43,567 bases of DNA. Origin: Prochlorococcus sp. AG-363-C02 (GTDB lineage: Bacteria > Cyanobacteriota > Cyanobacteriia > PCC-6307 > Cyanobiaceae). Under the pieces are notes generated by a model. That model was not told the origin of the DNA, made no database searches, and saw only the letters and a list, made by a program, of their open reading frames with translations. This document shows, one piece after another, positions 15,254 to 25,594 of the stretch. Each line of letters begins with the position of its first letter. The stretch's first letter is position 1. The position numbers and the translations under genes are program-made. Location of the stretch: contig QCFH01000012.1 in assembly GCA_003278345.1 (NCBI GenBank), forward strand, positions 1 to 43,567, given 5' to 3'.

Positions 15254-16005
15254 CAAAATTACTTCTTGAATTAAAGGGGGTTACAGTAAAATTTGGAGGG
15301 TTTAAAGCACTCGATGACCTTAATTTATCCTTAAGACCTGGAGAATTAAGAGCTGTAATTGGGCCAAACGGAGCAGGGAAGACAACCTTCTTAGACGTAA
15401 TTACAGGGAAAGTTAAACCTAATAAAGGTGATGTCTACTTCAAAGGTAAATCACTTTTAAACCAACGTGAACATCGTATAGCAAGGCTTGGCATTGGAAG
15501 AAAATTCCAAAGCCCAAGAATATTCGAGAAATTATCTGTTTTTGACAACCTTGCATTGGCAGTTGCATGGCCCAAAAAGCCTATTCCTCTCTTACTAGAA
15601 TCTACTAAAAGGACTGAAACTGATCAAATTAACCACTTGATGAGCATTATTAATCTGCAAGCAAAGGCAAATGTCATAGCAGGATCGTTATCTCATGGGC
15701 AAAAACAATGGCTTGAGATTTCTATGTTGGTCGGTCAAAAACCAGATTTATTACTTGTTGACGAGCCAGTCGCAGGTTTAACTGATGAAGAAACTGACTT
15801 AACAGCAGATCTTCTCAAATCACTAGCAGGAGAGAATACCGTTTTAGTAATCGACCATGACATGGATTTTATAAAACGCCTGAATAGTCCTGTAAGCGTT
15901 CTACATCAAGGACATGTTCTATGTGAAGGTGACATGCAAACAATTCAGAATGACCCTCGTGTGATTGAAGTTTACTTAGGTCAACCAGAGGAAAATATTT
16001 TATGA
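15250..16005 (+). CDS. urtD: Urea ABC transporter ATP-binding protein UrtD
   Basis: A 251-residue LivG-type ATPase that drives urea import. Walker A is GPNGAGKTT, the signature is LSHGQKQWLEI and Walker B is LLLVDEPVAGL, followed by the switch His in VIDHDMDFI. The signature has SHGQ in place of the common SGGQ, as in UrtD proteins generally. The start and stop overlap urtC and urtE by ATGA on both sides. Confidence 0.95.
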   Translation: MTKLLLELKGVTVKFGGFKALDDLNLSLRPGELRAVIGPNGAGKTTFLDVITGKVKPNKGDVYFKGKSLLNQREHRIARLGIGRKFQSPRIFEKLSVFDNLALAVAWPKKPIPLLLESTKRTETDQINHLMSIINLQAKANVIAGSLSHGQKQWLEISMLVGQKPDLLLVDEPVAGLTDEETDLTADLLKSLAGENTVLVIDHDMDFIKRLNSPVSVLHQGHVLCEGDMQTIQNDPRVIEVYLGQPEENIL

Positions 16006-16709
16006 ATTTAATAGAAGTCAAAAACTTAAACACCTACTATGGCGAGAGTCATATTCTACGAAATGTAGACATAACAATCAGATCAGGTGAAATGGTTTGT
16101 CTTATTGGTCGTAATGGAGTTGGGAAAACAACACTATTAAAATCTCTAATTGGCTTATTAAAGCCTCGTACAGGAGAGATACTTTTTGAGGGGGACTCAA
16201 TAATACGAGATCGACCTCACCAAAGAGCACGTTCAGGTATTGCGTATGTTCCCCAAGGTAGAGAAATTATTCCTTATTTAACTGTAGAAGAAAATTTAAC
16301 CCTAGGGATGGAAGCACTGCAAGGTGGCATTGAGAAAAACAAAAGAATTGATCCCTTTGTTTTTGAATTATTTCCAATACTTAAAGATTTTCTATTTAGA
16401 AAAGGTGGCGATTTAAGTGGAGGACAACAACAACAATTAGCAATTGGAAGGGCACTACTAGGTCGCCCAAAAGTGTTATTGCTTGATGAGCCCACAGAAG
16501 GTATTCAGCCCAATATAATTAAAGATATTGAAACAGCTATTAAAAGAATTATCAATGAAACTGGTATAGGGGTTTTACTTGTAGAGCAACATTTACATTT
16601 TGTCCGACAAGCGGATCGTTATTACGCCATGCAACGTGGAGGGATTGTCGCCAGTGGTCCCACAAGTGAACTTAGTAAAGATGTTATTAGCAAGTTCCTA
16701 AGCGTTTAA
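16002..16709 (+). CDS. urtE: Urea ABC transporter ATP-binding protein UrtE
   Basis: The second, LivF-type ATPase of the urea importer, 235 residues. Walker A GRNGVGKTT, signature LSGGQQQQLAI, Walker B VLLLDEPTEGI and the switch His in LVEQHLHFV are all present. It ends the urt operon; no strong terminator is visible before the EVE leader that starts about 15 bases later, so some read-through into that gene is possible. Confidence 0.95.
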   Translation: MNLIEVKNLNTYYGESHILRNVDITIRSGEMVCLIGRNGVGKTTLLKSLIGLLKPRTGEILFEGDSIIRDRPHQRARSGIAYVPQGREIIPYLTVEENLTLGMEALQGGIEKNKRIDPFVFELFPILKDFLFRKGGDLSGGQQQQLAIGRALLGRPKVLLLDEPTEGIQPNIIKDIETAIKRIINETGIGVLLVEQHLHFVRQADRYYAMQRGGIVASGPTSELSKDVISKFLSV

Positions 16710-16722
16710 AGAATTAGAAGTA

Positions 16723-16907
16723 AGGAAACGTTTGAATAATATTTTCTATCAATTTAGTTCTGTTGGTTATTAGTAATCAAAACTGGATTGAAATAGAATA
16801 AAGAAATAGGGGTGAGAATGTTAATCCATCCACACACCATCCACACATCGCAATATCACTGAGATCCCATGGCATCACAGAAATTACCATGCTGGCTAAT
16901 GAAAAGT
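16723..16907 (+). repeat. Intact master copy of the EVE leader repeat
   Basis: This is the only copy that runs into a full gene. It spans about 146 bases upstream plus the first 13 codons of the EVE gene and is nearly identical to 6078-6262 and partly to 3985-4092. It contains a tandem pair of the 11-base unit CCATCCACACA at about 16825-16847. Retention of the leader in several copies suggests it may matter for transcription or for the duplication itself. Confidence 0.8.
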
Positions 16908-17345
16908 GAACCCGATGCCTATAGCATAAACGATTTAAAAAAAGAGAAGGAAACAATATGGGATGGCATTAGAAACTATCAAGCCAGAAATTTAATGCGA
17001 ACTATGCAGATAGGTGATCAGGTTTTCTTTTATCACTCAAATTGCAAACCACCTGGCATCATAGGCCTAATGGAAGTAATAGAAACTAATTTAATAGACC
17101 CAACTCAATTTGATGATCAATCTAAGTACTTTGATCCAAAATCAAAACGAGAAAATCCAAGATGGGATTGTCCGAGACTTAAGTATGTGAAAACCTACGG
17201 TGAAATTCTTAGTCTAAAAGAAATTAGCAATATTTTTACACCAGAAGATCTTATTCTAGTTAGGAAAGGTAACAGATTATCCGTGATACCGGTAATTTCA
17301 AAAGTAGCAAAAAAACTTTTAGGTATTTTAGAAAATATTGAATAA
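16869..17345 (+). CDS. EVE domain (PUA-like) protein
   Basis: A 158-residue single-domain protein. It opens CWLMKSEPDAYSINDL, followed by WDGIRNYQARNLMRTMQIGDQVFFYHSN and GIIGLMEVIE, which are the EVE-domain (formerly DUF55) core. EVE domains share the PUA fold and bind modified bases in DNA or RNA; cyanobacterial single-domain members have no proven role. The ATG lies in GATCCCATGG, kept in relic copies. Length is normal for the family. The gene stands alone after urtE and faces the DUF2811-like gene tail to tail. Confidence 0.88.
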   Translation: MASQKLPCWLMKSEPDAYSINDLKKEKETIWDGIRNYQARNLMRTMQIGDQVFFYHSNCKPPGIIGLMEVIETNLIDPTQFDDQSKYFDPKSKRENPRWDCPRLKYVKTYGEILSLKEISNIFTPEDLILVRKGNRLSVIPVISKVAKKLLGILENIE

Positions 17346-17355
17346 ATATTTCAAA

Positions 17356-17634
17356 CTAATTTCCTTCTCTAAGAATATTTGAACCAAACATATTTCCCAC
17401 ATACAATCTTGTGATTTTTCTTGATTCAACTCCATTCTGCACTAGGAATCCTGCCAATGCAGCTTGAATTAATCTATATTGATCCCAATTTGGATAACGC
17501 TCAATAAAGTCATTCATAGCTTCTTTAAGTGGCAAGGGCACTCTAGATTGGAAACTAACTATGGATTTTTCAGAGAGAATTTGTTCATCATTTTGAGATT
17601 CATGAACATGAATTTTAGATTGATTGCTATGCAT
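17356..17634 (-). CDS. DUF2811-like protein
   Basis: A 92-residue cytosolic protein. The centre, VSFQSRVPLPLKEAMNDFIERYPNWDQYRLIQAALAGFLVQNG, matches the pattern I recall for the cyanobacterial DUF2811 family. The first 25 residues (His/Gln/Ser-rich) and the tail after QNG are less conserved in character. Many members are encoded in cyanobacteria without a known role. It ends ten bases from the EVE stop, in convergent orientation. Confidence 0.7.
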   Translation of the reverse strand: MHSNQSKIHVHESQNDEQILSEKSIVSFQSRVPLPLKEAMNDFIERYPNWDQYRLIQAALAGFLVQNGVESRKITRLYVGNMFGSNILREGN

Positions 17635-17933
17635 TTTTTTTTTCTTTCTACTACTTCCTCACATCACGAAGAAAACGTCAAGGCATACTTAAGAAAGCAA
17701 TCTCAATCCATCTCACCCTAAGAACTATTGCCTTTAAAGCGATTCAAGGCTTTTGAAAACCTGTACTTATAGCTGGAAAAATATGAATGTCAACTAAAGG
17801 TGAATTCTTATCTTTTTTCCACAGCCAATAGTCTGAGCAAGGAGTGAGAGAAAAAAACTGTGGATAATTTGTGCAAGAAGTCTATAGATTTTCAAAAGCA
17901 TTTGACACTTTTAAGCTAATTGATTATTTTTTT
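17635..17933. other. Intergenic region with two DnaA-box-like sites
   Basis: About 300 bases without a credible gene. It carries TTTTCCACA at 17815-17823 and, on the other strand, TTATCCACA at 17867-17859, facing each other across 35 bases. A T-rich stretch follows near 17925. The promoter of the DUF2811-like gene must also lie here. Confidence 0.5.
17815..17867. promoter_or_regulatory. Pair of convergent DnaA-box-like 9-mers
   Basis: TTTTCCACA on the plus strand and TTATCCACA on the minus strand fit the DnaA consensus TTWTNCACA. Two boxes are few for a replication origin, and no dnaA or dnaN is present, so they could be a DnaA titration or regulatory site, or a 6-bp CCACAG/CTGTGG hairpin by chance. 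Confidence 0.4.
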
Positions 17934-18308
17934 TCAATTTGAATCCCACATTATTCTCATCACTGAAACAATAGCTTGAGCTGCAGGCTCAGGCCAACAA
18001 AGCTCCACAGCTCTTCCATGACAGCCTTCCCCAGATAGAATTAGTTTCAATTTCCAATCTTCCTTAGTTCCATCTATACTGGCCCACCATGGATCTATGT
18101 CTATTTCAATAAATATTTTTTCTTCTTTCATTAAACTATTTCGTAAATATTCGTACTGATCAATTAAATTCGAAACAACTGTTTCTAGGCTACTCCACTC
18201 GGTTTTTGAAAGCTCCACAGCCCAGTTTTCGCCGCCTATTAAAACAGGGAAATCATTCTTAGATTCATCTAACTCTAATCGCCAACCTTTTCCCTCATGC
18301 TGAATCAT
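17934..18308 (-). CDS. DUF1818 family protein
   Basis: A 124-residue protein of the cyanobacterial DUF1818 family. It begins [20 protein letters not shown], then [18 protein letters not shown] and a Trp-rich beta region ([20 protein letters not shown]) and ends [17 protein letters not shown]. No signal peptide or membrane helix. Its ATG overlaps the rpoZ stop by four bases, so it is co-translated with RNA polymerase omega. Function is not known. Confidence 0.85.
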
Positions 18309-18544
18309 CCAGGAAGTAAATCGGGCTGATCCTGTTCATCACTCAATTCAATTATTGATCTTTGCACTGGTTTCACAGAAGATTCCTCAAGCAAGCCATC
18401 AAAATCATCAAATCTTCGCTGCTTTGCTCTAAAAGCTATTCTTACCGTAGTCAAATACCTATTGCTCGCCTGACGAATAAGGCTTTCGCCTCGTTTAGCA
18501 AGATCCTTAGAATCAAAACCAGCCTTAATCACAAAACTCTTCAT
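18305..18544 (-). CDS. rpoZ: DNA-directed RNA polymerase subunit omega
   Basis: A 79-residue omega subunit that helps beta' fold and assemble into the core polymerase. The cyanobacterial form is recognised by [33 protein letters not shown] and the tail [20 protein letters not shown]. Length is normal for this lineage. It is the first gene of a pair with the DUF1818 gene (ATGA overlap) and is divergent from the Hsp70-like gene. Confidence 0.93.
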
Positions 18545-18653
18545 AAATCCTTTTTATTTTAATGGAGAAAGGCTACTAAAAAGTCAAAATATACTAAATA
18601 AAAAGAAATACACACTAAATTAACCTGAGAAAGTAAAAAGTAACTTTAAAAAT

Positions 18654-20234
18654 CTGAGAGGAACACTTGCTATTGATCTTGGAAGTACAACAACTGTTGT
18701 GGCATTCCAATCCGAAAACGAATCATCTATAAATTTAATTGACCTGAATCCTATCAGCAGGGTTCCTGGAGAAGTGCCAAGCTTATTGTGGCAATCTAAT
18801 GACCTTGAACCTTACTTCTTATTTGGCCAAGAAATAGAAAGATTAAGTCCAATAGAAAAGCTATCCCCAAATTTAATTAGTGATTTCAAGCGCTGGATCG
18901 GAGTTTCAGAAAGCAAAATTCCTGTTAATTATGCTTTAACACCTGAAAAGGCTGGTGAACTTTTTATTAAAGAAATTTGGAAAAGAATTCCATCAGAATT
19001 AGAAATTAAAAAACTTGTTTTAAGCCTGCCTGTTCAGACATACAAAAATTACAGAAAATGGTTGCATTCGGTATGTAGTGAATTAGATGTAGAAGAAATT
19101 GCATTGGTTGATGAACCAACAGCTGCAGCAATTGGTGCAGGCCAGGAAGGTGGTTCAAAAATTCTTGTGATTGATATTGGAGGAAGCACCATAGACATGT
19201 CTATGGTGCAATTGGAAGGGGGAGAAGGGCAAGCAGAACCAATTGCACAATTAATTCGTTTTAATGGCGAAGATTTAGAAGGTAAAAGCAATCAGGTAAG
19301 AAGGGGAGCAAAAGTTCTTGGGAAAGCTGGGCTTCGACTAGGAGGAAGAGATTTAGATAAATGGATTCTTCATCACCTATTTCCAAACATCAAACAAACC
19401 GATTTGTTACTTAATACCGCAGAAAGATTAAAATGCAGATTAAGTGATCTGAACATAAATGATAACAAGCAATTATCTGAAAAAGTATTATCAGATCCTA
19501 TAAATGCTGAAGATTTAGATGTAATAAAATTATCAAGGATTGAATTTGAAGATTTACTAATAAAAAACAACCTATTTAAAAGTCTTTCGAACTTATTAGA
19601 ACAGACTCTTTCAAGGGGAAGTGCTAGCGGATGCGAACCTGAAGATCTGACAGGAGTAGTACTTGTAGGAGGAGGTTCTCGCATACCTTCAATAAAGAGG
19701 TGGCTTTTAACTAAATTTACAAAAGATAAAGTAATAACTCCTCCGCCTATCGAAGCAGTTGCAAAAGGGGCTCTAAAGCTTACACCTGGAGTAATGATTA
19801 GAGATGTACTTAATCAAGGAGTTGCATTGCAGTTTTGGGATCAGAAAACCAATAAACATATATGGCATCCTCTTTTCCTTACAGGTCAACCATGGCCTAC
19901 AACTAAACCTCTGGAAATCATTGTAAATGCAAGCAAAATGAATCAAGAAGAAATTGAACTTAAATTTGCAGATCAAGAAGAAATTGGAATACAAGAAGTA
20001 ATCTATATAAATGGAATTCCTAGTATTAAGGAATCAACAAATGCTTCCAGTTCAACTCTTACTCCATGGTTAATTAAGCCATTAACTATTAAATTAAATC
20101 CTCCAGGTGAAGCAGGATTTGAATGTTTAAAACTATTTTTTTCAATCGATAATCTATGTCAGCTTAACATTGAAGTAATAGATTTGAGAAATCAGAACCA
20201 AATAATAAAAAAAGTTTTAGGCCTAATGAAATGA
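18654..20234 (+). CDS. Hsp70/DnaK-like ATPase domain protein
   Basis: A 526-residue Hsp70-related protein. The phosphate-1 motif AIDLGSTTTVVAF lies upstream of the first ordinary start codon (GTG at 18699), so translation must begin earlier. The only plausible codon between the in-frame stop at 18621 and the motif is CTG at 18654, giving (M)RGTLAIDLG. Later motifs are VDEPTAAAIGAG, VIDIGGSTIDMSM and VVLVGGGSRIPSIKRWL. The nucleotide-binding domain is complete; the C-terminal 130 residues replace a normal substrate-binding domain and no lid is seen. Its client is unknown. It is divergent from rpoZ. Confidence 0.85.
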   Translation: MRGTLAIDLGSTTTVVAFQSENESSINLIDLNPISRVPGEVPSLLWQSNDLEPYFLFGQEIERLSPIEKLSPNLISDFKRWIGVSESKIPVNYALTPEKAGELFIKEIWKRIPSELEIKKLVLSLPVQTYKNYRKWLHSVCSELDVEEIALVDEPTAAAIGAGQEGGSKILVIDIGGSTIDMSMVQLEGGEGQAEPIAQLIRFNGEDLEGKSNQVRRGAKVLGKAGLRLGGRDLDKWILHHLFPNIKQTDLLLNTAERLKCRLSDLNINDNKQLSEKVLSDPINAEDLDVIKLSRIEFEDLLIKNNLFKSLSNLLEQTLSRGSASGCEPEDLTGVVLVGGGSRIPSIKRWLLTKFTKDKVITPPPIEAVAKGALKLTPGVMIRDVLNQGVALQFWDQKTNKHIWHPLFLTGQPWPTTKPLEIIVNASKMNQEEIELKFADQEEIGIQEVIYINGIPSIKESTNASSSTLTPWLIKPLTIKLNPPGEAGFECLKLFFSIDNLCQLNIEVIDLRNQNQIIKKVLGLMK

Positions 20235-20262
20235 ATATAAATAAAGATAACTTATAAATATT

Positions 20263-20811
20263 TCATACTAAAAATACACCTTCTTCTCCATCTACTGAAT
20301 TAAGCCTAAGTTCTATTGATTCACTTTTTTTGGTAGGAATAGTTCGCCCACAAAAGTTAGGTTGAATAGGTAACTCTCTATGACCACTTCTATCAACCAT
20401 AACTAAAAGCATTACTCTTTGAGGCCTTCCCCATGCCTGAAGTGATTCGATAGCGGCCCTAACTGTTCTTCCTGTAAATATCACATCATCCACTAACACT
20501 ACTTGTCGCCCTTCCAAGCTAGATGATATATCAGTCTTAGGAACAAGTCTTGTCCCTACATTATTAAGGTCATCTCGAAAAAAAGTTGGGTCAATAATAC
20601 CTTGTTCTACTTTTTGTCCTGTTTTTTCATGTAATTCACTTGCTAATACTTCTGCGAGCTGAATCCCTCTAGTCGGAATACCTAAAAGTAGCAGTTTCCC
20701 TTCACTATCAGGTATTTCTTCTAGGATTTGAGAAGCTAATCTGGCAAGAGTTCTTGCCAACTCTTCTTTTGAAAGTATTTCAACCCTTTTAGGGTTAGTC
20801 TGATCAACCAT
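20263..20811 (-). CDS. pyrR: PyrR bifunctional regulator / uracil phosphoribosyltransferase
   Basis: A 182-residue type I phosphoribosyltransferase. The PRPP loop is VVLVDDVIFTGRT at residues 104-116, with LLLGIPTRGIQLAEVLASEL earlier and DPTFFRDDL, typical of PyrR. The protein can convert uracil plus PRPP to UMP and in Gram-positives controls pyr attenuation by RNA binding. In cyanobacteria the regulatory role is unproven, and no pyr genes are adjacent. It ends tail to tail with the Hsp70-like gene and is divergent from gpmI. Confidence 0.92.
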   Translation of the reverse strand: MVDQTNPKRVEILSKEELARTLARLASQILEEIPDSEGKLLLLGIPTRGIQLAEVLASELHEKTGQKVEQGIIDPTFFRDDLNNVGTRLVPKTDISSSLEGRQVVLVDDVIFTGRTVRAAIESLQAWGRPQRVMLLVMVDRSGHRELPIQPNFCGRTIPTKKSESIELRLNSVDGEEGVFLV

Positions 20812-20960
20812 TGATCTTGGATTTAAAGCTCATTTTATGCACTTTTGATAATCGAATTGCATTGGGAAAAGCTAACGGAAGTTGATAAAATAATACTCAA
20901 GACCAACAAAGAAGTAATTTGAGATGAAAGATCAAATAAGAATTGGATGAAACCTTTAGA

Positions 20961-22595
20961 ATGCAGAAAATTAGTTCAGCTAATTCAATGAGTTCAGGTT
21001 GTATACCTCCTGTTGTCTTAACCATTCTTGATGGATGGGGCCACCGTGAAGAAAATAATAATAATGCTATATGTGATGCCCATACTCCTGTAATGGATGC
21101 ACTATGGCAGGCATACCCTCACACTCTTATAGAAGCTAGTGGTGCAGAAGTGGGTTTACCTGATGATCAGATGGGAAATTCAGAAGTAGGTCATTTAACA
21201 ATTGGAGCAGGAAGAGTTATTCAACAAGAACTCGTAAGAATTAGCAACACAATAAAAAACAAAAAGCTTGGTGAAATAGAGCATCTAGAAAATATGGCAG
21301 AAAAATTAATTGAAAATAAAAAAACACTTCATTTAATAGGGCTATGCTCAGATGGAGGAGTTCATAGTCATATCAATCATTTATGTGGGCTTTTGGAATG
21401 GGCGAAGAGTAAAGGTGTTAGAAAAGTCTCCATTCATGCATTTACTGATGGTAGAGATACGCCTGCAAAGAGTTCTTTGCAATATCTAAAAAGAATTAAT
21501 GAAAAGATAGCTTCTTTGGGCATAGGAGAAGTTGCTACTTTATGTGGTCGATATTGGTCTATGGACAGAGATAATAGATGGGAAAGAATTGAAAAAGCCT
21601 ATGAATTGTTAACGAGTCCAACATTCCCATTAAATGAATTATCAAGTGAAGAAATTATCAAAAATAGTTATGCGTCAAATATTACTGATGAATTTCTTGA
21701 ACCTATTCGTCTAACTCCTTCTTATCTCCAAGATGGAGACGGAGTAATTATGTTCAATTTTAGACCTGACAGGGCTCGTCAATTGATCAAGTCAATTTCC
21801 ATGCAATCATTCAACGAATTTGACCGTCATCATCATCCCAAAGTTGATGTTATAACTTTCACTCAATACGAAGCTGATCTTCCAGTATCAGTAGCATTTC
21901 CTCCAGAATCAATTAACAATTTATTGGGTCAAGTTATATCTGAGAATGGTCTTCTCCAATATAGGACTGCCGAAACAGAGAAATATCCTCATGTGACTTA
22001 TTTTTTTAATGGTGGAATTGAAAAGCCTTACCCAGGAGAAAAGCGACACCTAGTTCCATCTCCTCGAGTGGCAACTTACGATCTTTCTCCTGAAATGTCT
22101 GCAGACCAGCTAACAAAAAGCTGCCAACAAGCAATTGAAAGTGGTGTTTACTCTCTTATAGTTATTAACTATGCAAATCCAGACATGGTAGGTCACACGG
22201 GAGTTCAAGAAGCAACGAAAAAAGCCATTGCCAAAGTAGATAATTGTGTTGGGAGAATACTAGATTCAATAGGGAAGATGAGTGGCACCCTTTTGATAAC
22301 AGCTGATCATGGCAATGCAGAATTAATGGTTGGACCAGATGGTGAGCCATGGACTGCACATACTACTAATCCAGTTCCTGTAATACTTGTAGAAGGAGAA
22401 AAAAGGAAAATCTCCGGCCATGGAAATTCAATTAAACTAAGAGATGGAGGAGGTTTGGCTGACATTGCTCCAACACTCCTACAGTTGCTTTCTCTCCCAA
22501 AACCTCAAGCAATGACTGGCTCATCTTTAATTGAATCAATAGCAAGCCCTCCACAAAAGCCATTAATTAAAAACAACATGCCTAGCACTGTTTAA
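20961..22595 (+). CDS. gpmI: 2,3-bisphosphoglycerate-independent phosphoglycerate mutase
   Basis: A glycolytic enzyme interconverting 3- and 2-phosphoglycerate using two manganese ions. The opening [20 protein letters not shown], the phospho-serine loop [31 protein letters not shown] and the late [10 protein letters not shown] metal site are all present. ATG at 20961 gives 544 residues; TTG at 20943 and ATG at 20988 are alternatives and no strong ribosome site decides. An extra C-terminal tail after SLIESI is typical of picocyanobacteria. secG begins one base after its stop. Confidence 0.95.
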   Translation: MQKISSANSMSSGCIPPVVLTILDGWGHREENNNNAICDAHTPVMDALWQAYPHTLIEASGAEVGLPDDQMGNSEVGHLTIGAGRVIQQELVRISNTIKNKKLGEIEHLENMAEKLIENKKTLHLIGLCSDGGVHSHINHLCGLLEWAKSKGVRKVSIHAFTDGRDTPAKSSLQYLKRINEKIASLGIGEVATLCGRYWSMDRDNRWERIEKAYELLTSPTFPLNELSSEEIIKNSYASNITDEFLEPIRLTPSYLQDGDGVIMFNFRPDRARQLIKSISMQSFNEFDRHHHPKVDVITFTQYEADLPVSVAFPPESINNLLGQVISENGLLQYRTAETEKYPHVTYFFNGGIEKPYPGEKRHLVPSPRVATYDLSPEMSADQLTKSCQQAIESGVYSLIVINYANPDMVGHTGVQEATKKAIAKVDNCVGRILDSIGKMSGTLLITADHGNAELMVGPDGEPWTAHTTNPVPVILVEGEKRKISGHGNSIKLRDGGGLADIAPTLLQLLSLPKPQAMTGSSLIESIASPPQKPLIKNNMPSTV

Positions 22596-22596
22596 A

Positions 22597-22827
22597 ATGC
22601 TTATTTCTATTATTTCTTGGGTTTGGGTCTTTAGTGGACTCCTCCTAATTCTTCTAGTACTGCTTCATAGCCCCAAGGGTGATGGAATGGGAGGACTTGC
22701 AGCAAGTGGTAGTTCAATGTTTTCAAGTGCTAGTAGCGCTGAAGCAACCCTAAACAAAGCAACTTGGTTTGCACTCATACTGTTTCTTGGACTTGCAGTA
22801 ATCCTTTCTGCTCAATGGTTAAAATAG
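22597..22827 (+). CDS. secG: Preprotein translocase subunit SecG
   Basis: A 76-residue membrane protein with two hydrophobic segments (about residues 4-24 and 55-73) joined by a loop containing HSPKGDGMGGLAASGSSMFSS. That GDGMG/SSMFSS loop is the SecG signature. SecG assists SecYE in protein export across plasma and thylakoid membranes. It starts one base after gpmI, so the two share a message. Confidence 0.93.
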   Translation: MLISIISWVWVFSGLLLILLVLLHSPKGDGMGGLAASGSSMFSSASSAEATLNKATWFALILFLGLAVILSAQWLK

Positions 22828-22888
22828 AGACATCTGCTCTCGCTTAAATTCTCAAATTTAAATAGATCTCACTATTAGTGTTAATGAG

Positions 22889-23149
22889 ATGATTAAAAGG
22901 AATTTAATATTAATTTTCTTCTTATTCTTAAATACTGAAGCTGCTATTGGAAAAATAAAAGTTTGCAAAATAGAATTCAACGAAAAGAACGGATTAGAGG
23001 CTCTCGAAAACAAGATAAATAAACGAATTAATCTTGCTACATTAGATAGAGAGAATATATTTAAATGCTATAAAATAGGAGTCAATCATAACCAGAATAA
23101 AATACCAATTGAAAACTCACCTATATACGCTTGTTGTAAGAATCAATAA
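22889..23149 (+). CDS. Small secreted cysteine-containing hypothetical protein (86 aa)
   Basis: The N-terminus MIKRNLILIFFLFLNTEAAIG is a Sec-type signal peptide, with probable cleavage after AAIG or EAA. The mature part of about 65 residues is basic and has four cysteines (KVCKIEF, IFKCYKI and a final YACCKNQ), which could form two disulfides in the periplasm. No family is recognised. It lies 60 bases after secG and no gene follows it on its strand. Confidence 0.55.
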   Translation: MIKRNLILIFFLFLNTEAAIGKIKVCKIEFNEKNGLEALENKINKRINLATLDRENIFKCYKIGVNHNQNKIPIENSPIYACCKNQ

Positions 23150-23448
23150 AAAGAATTAAGTAATATTTATCTTAATTTGCCTGAATTGAAATCATAAGTA
23201 ATTACTTTTTTAGTTTATTGAAACTATGCTAACTATCAATCTTATATTTAATTTTATTAGCTGAAAGAGTAATAAGGAATCTTTTACAAAATTTTTCTTA
23301 AGCAATAATCACCCTTAAGAAATCGTAGTTATATTCAAAAATGATCTGCTTTATTAAAAAACAAAAAAGGCTGGAAAAACCAGCCTTTTTTTGATTTAAT
23401 GTTCAACTTGAAACAAAATCTAATCTGTATTAAAAGTTGTTTCTTTAA
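23150..23448. other. Intergenic region with hairpin and terminator
   Basis: About 300 AT-rich bases with no gene. It contains a 9-bp inverted repeat TTTCTTAAG / CTTAAGAAA at 23294-23322 with an 11-base loop, and the groEL terminator near 23363-23392. Confidence 0.5.
23363..23392 (-). terminator. Rho-independent terminator after groEL
   Basis: GGCTGG and CCAGCC form a 6-bp GC-rich stem around an AAAAA loop, flanked by A6 and T7 runs that extend the stem. On the minus strand the stem is followed by TTTTTTG, a classic terminator for groEL about 55 bases past its stop. It is symmetric enough to work in both directions. Confidence 0.85.
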
Positions 23449-25119
<1,671 letters not shown>

Positions 25120-25152
25120 TTAAAAAAGATTTGCTTATAAAGCAATTTAAGT

Positions 25153-25464
25153 TCAGTTGACTACTGCAAGGATGTCCTTTTCAGACAACAAAACATATTC
25201 GTCACCACCAAGCTTAATGTCAGTGCCGGCGTATTTGCTGTATAGGACTTTGTCACCAACTCCAACTTCAGGAGACTGACGAGATCCATCTTCGTTTCGT
25301 TTGCCAGGTCCAACTTGAGCAACCTCGCCAACCTGAGGTTTTTCTTTAGCAGTGTCTGGGAGCAAAATCCCACCAGCCGTTTTCTCTTCAGATTCAGAGA
25401 CTTTAATAAAAACACGATCTCCAAGTGGCTTAACAGTGGAGACGCTGAGGGATACAGCCGCCAT
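25153..25464 (-). CDS. groES: Co-chaperonin GroES
   Basis: A 103-residue lid of the GroEL chamber. The start at ATG 25464 gives [20 protein letters not shown]; a longer in-frame reading adds 15 residues without family character. The mobile loop region [19 protein letters not shown] and [15 protein letters not shown] are typical. It is first in groESL, with a leader holding hairpins and a K-box-like element, and no CIRCE operator. Confidence 0.96.
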   Translation of the reverse strand: MAAVSLSVSTVKPLGDRVFIKVSESEEKTAGGILLPDTAKEKPQVGEVAQVGPGKRNEDGSRQSPEVGVGDKVLYSKYAGTDIKLGGDEYVLLSEKDILAVVN

Positions 25465-25488
25465 GAATGAATGCAGGGTCAACAATTT

Positions 25489-25522
25489 GGCGTAAAAACG
25501 CCTTGGCAACGAGTTTTACTCG
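25489..25522 (-). promoter_or_regulatory. Two stem-loops in the groES leader
   Basis: GGCGT-aaaa-ACGCC at 25489-25502 and CGAGT-TTT-ACTCG at 25510-25522 are perfect 5-bp hairpins 25-60 bases before the groES ATG. They could structure the leader RNA and tune translation or stability with temperature. That is inference from position only. Confidence 0.35.
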
Positions 25523-25578
25523 AAACCATATGAACTACAACATATTCACCAAACCAGCCTCGCGACTACAACTATTCT

Positions 25579-25594
25579 GTGCGGTTGACCGAAC
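25579..25594 (-). promoter_or_regulatory. K-box-like element of the groE promoter
   Basis: On the groES strand the sequence GTTCGGTCAACCGCAC fits the cyanobacterial groE K-box, which I recall as GTTCGG-NNAN-CCNNAC, tied to light and heat control without HrcA/CIRCE. It is embedded in a larger perfect palindrome (TGTGCGGTT and AACCGCACA, 25578-25600) and lies about 115 bases upstream of the start. No TTAGCACTC-type CIRCE is seen. Confidence 0.6.

Noticed and set aside
17479-17721. Plus-strand frame of 80 codons
   Set aside because: It is antisense to the DUF2811-like gene and has no protein features.
23294-23322. 9-bp inverted repeat as a second terminator after groEL
   Set aside because: It is AT-rich and lacks a following T-run on either strand; the strong hairpin at 23363-23392 already ends the operon.
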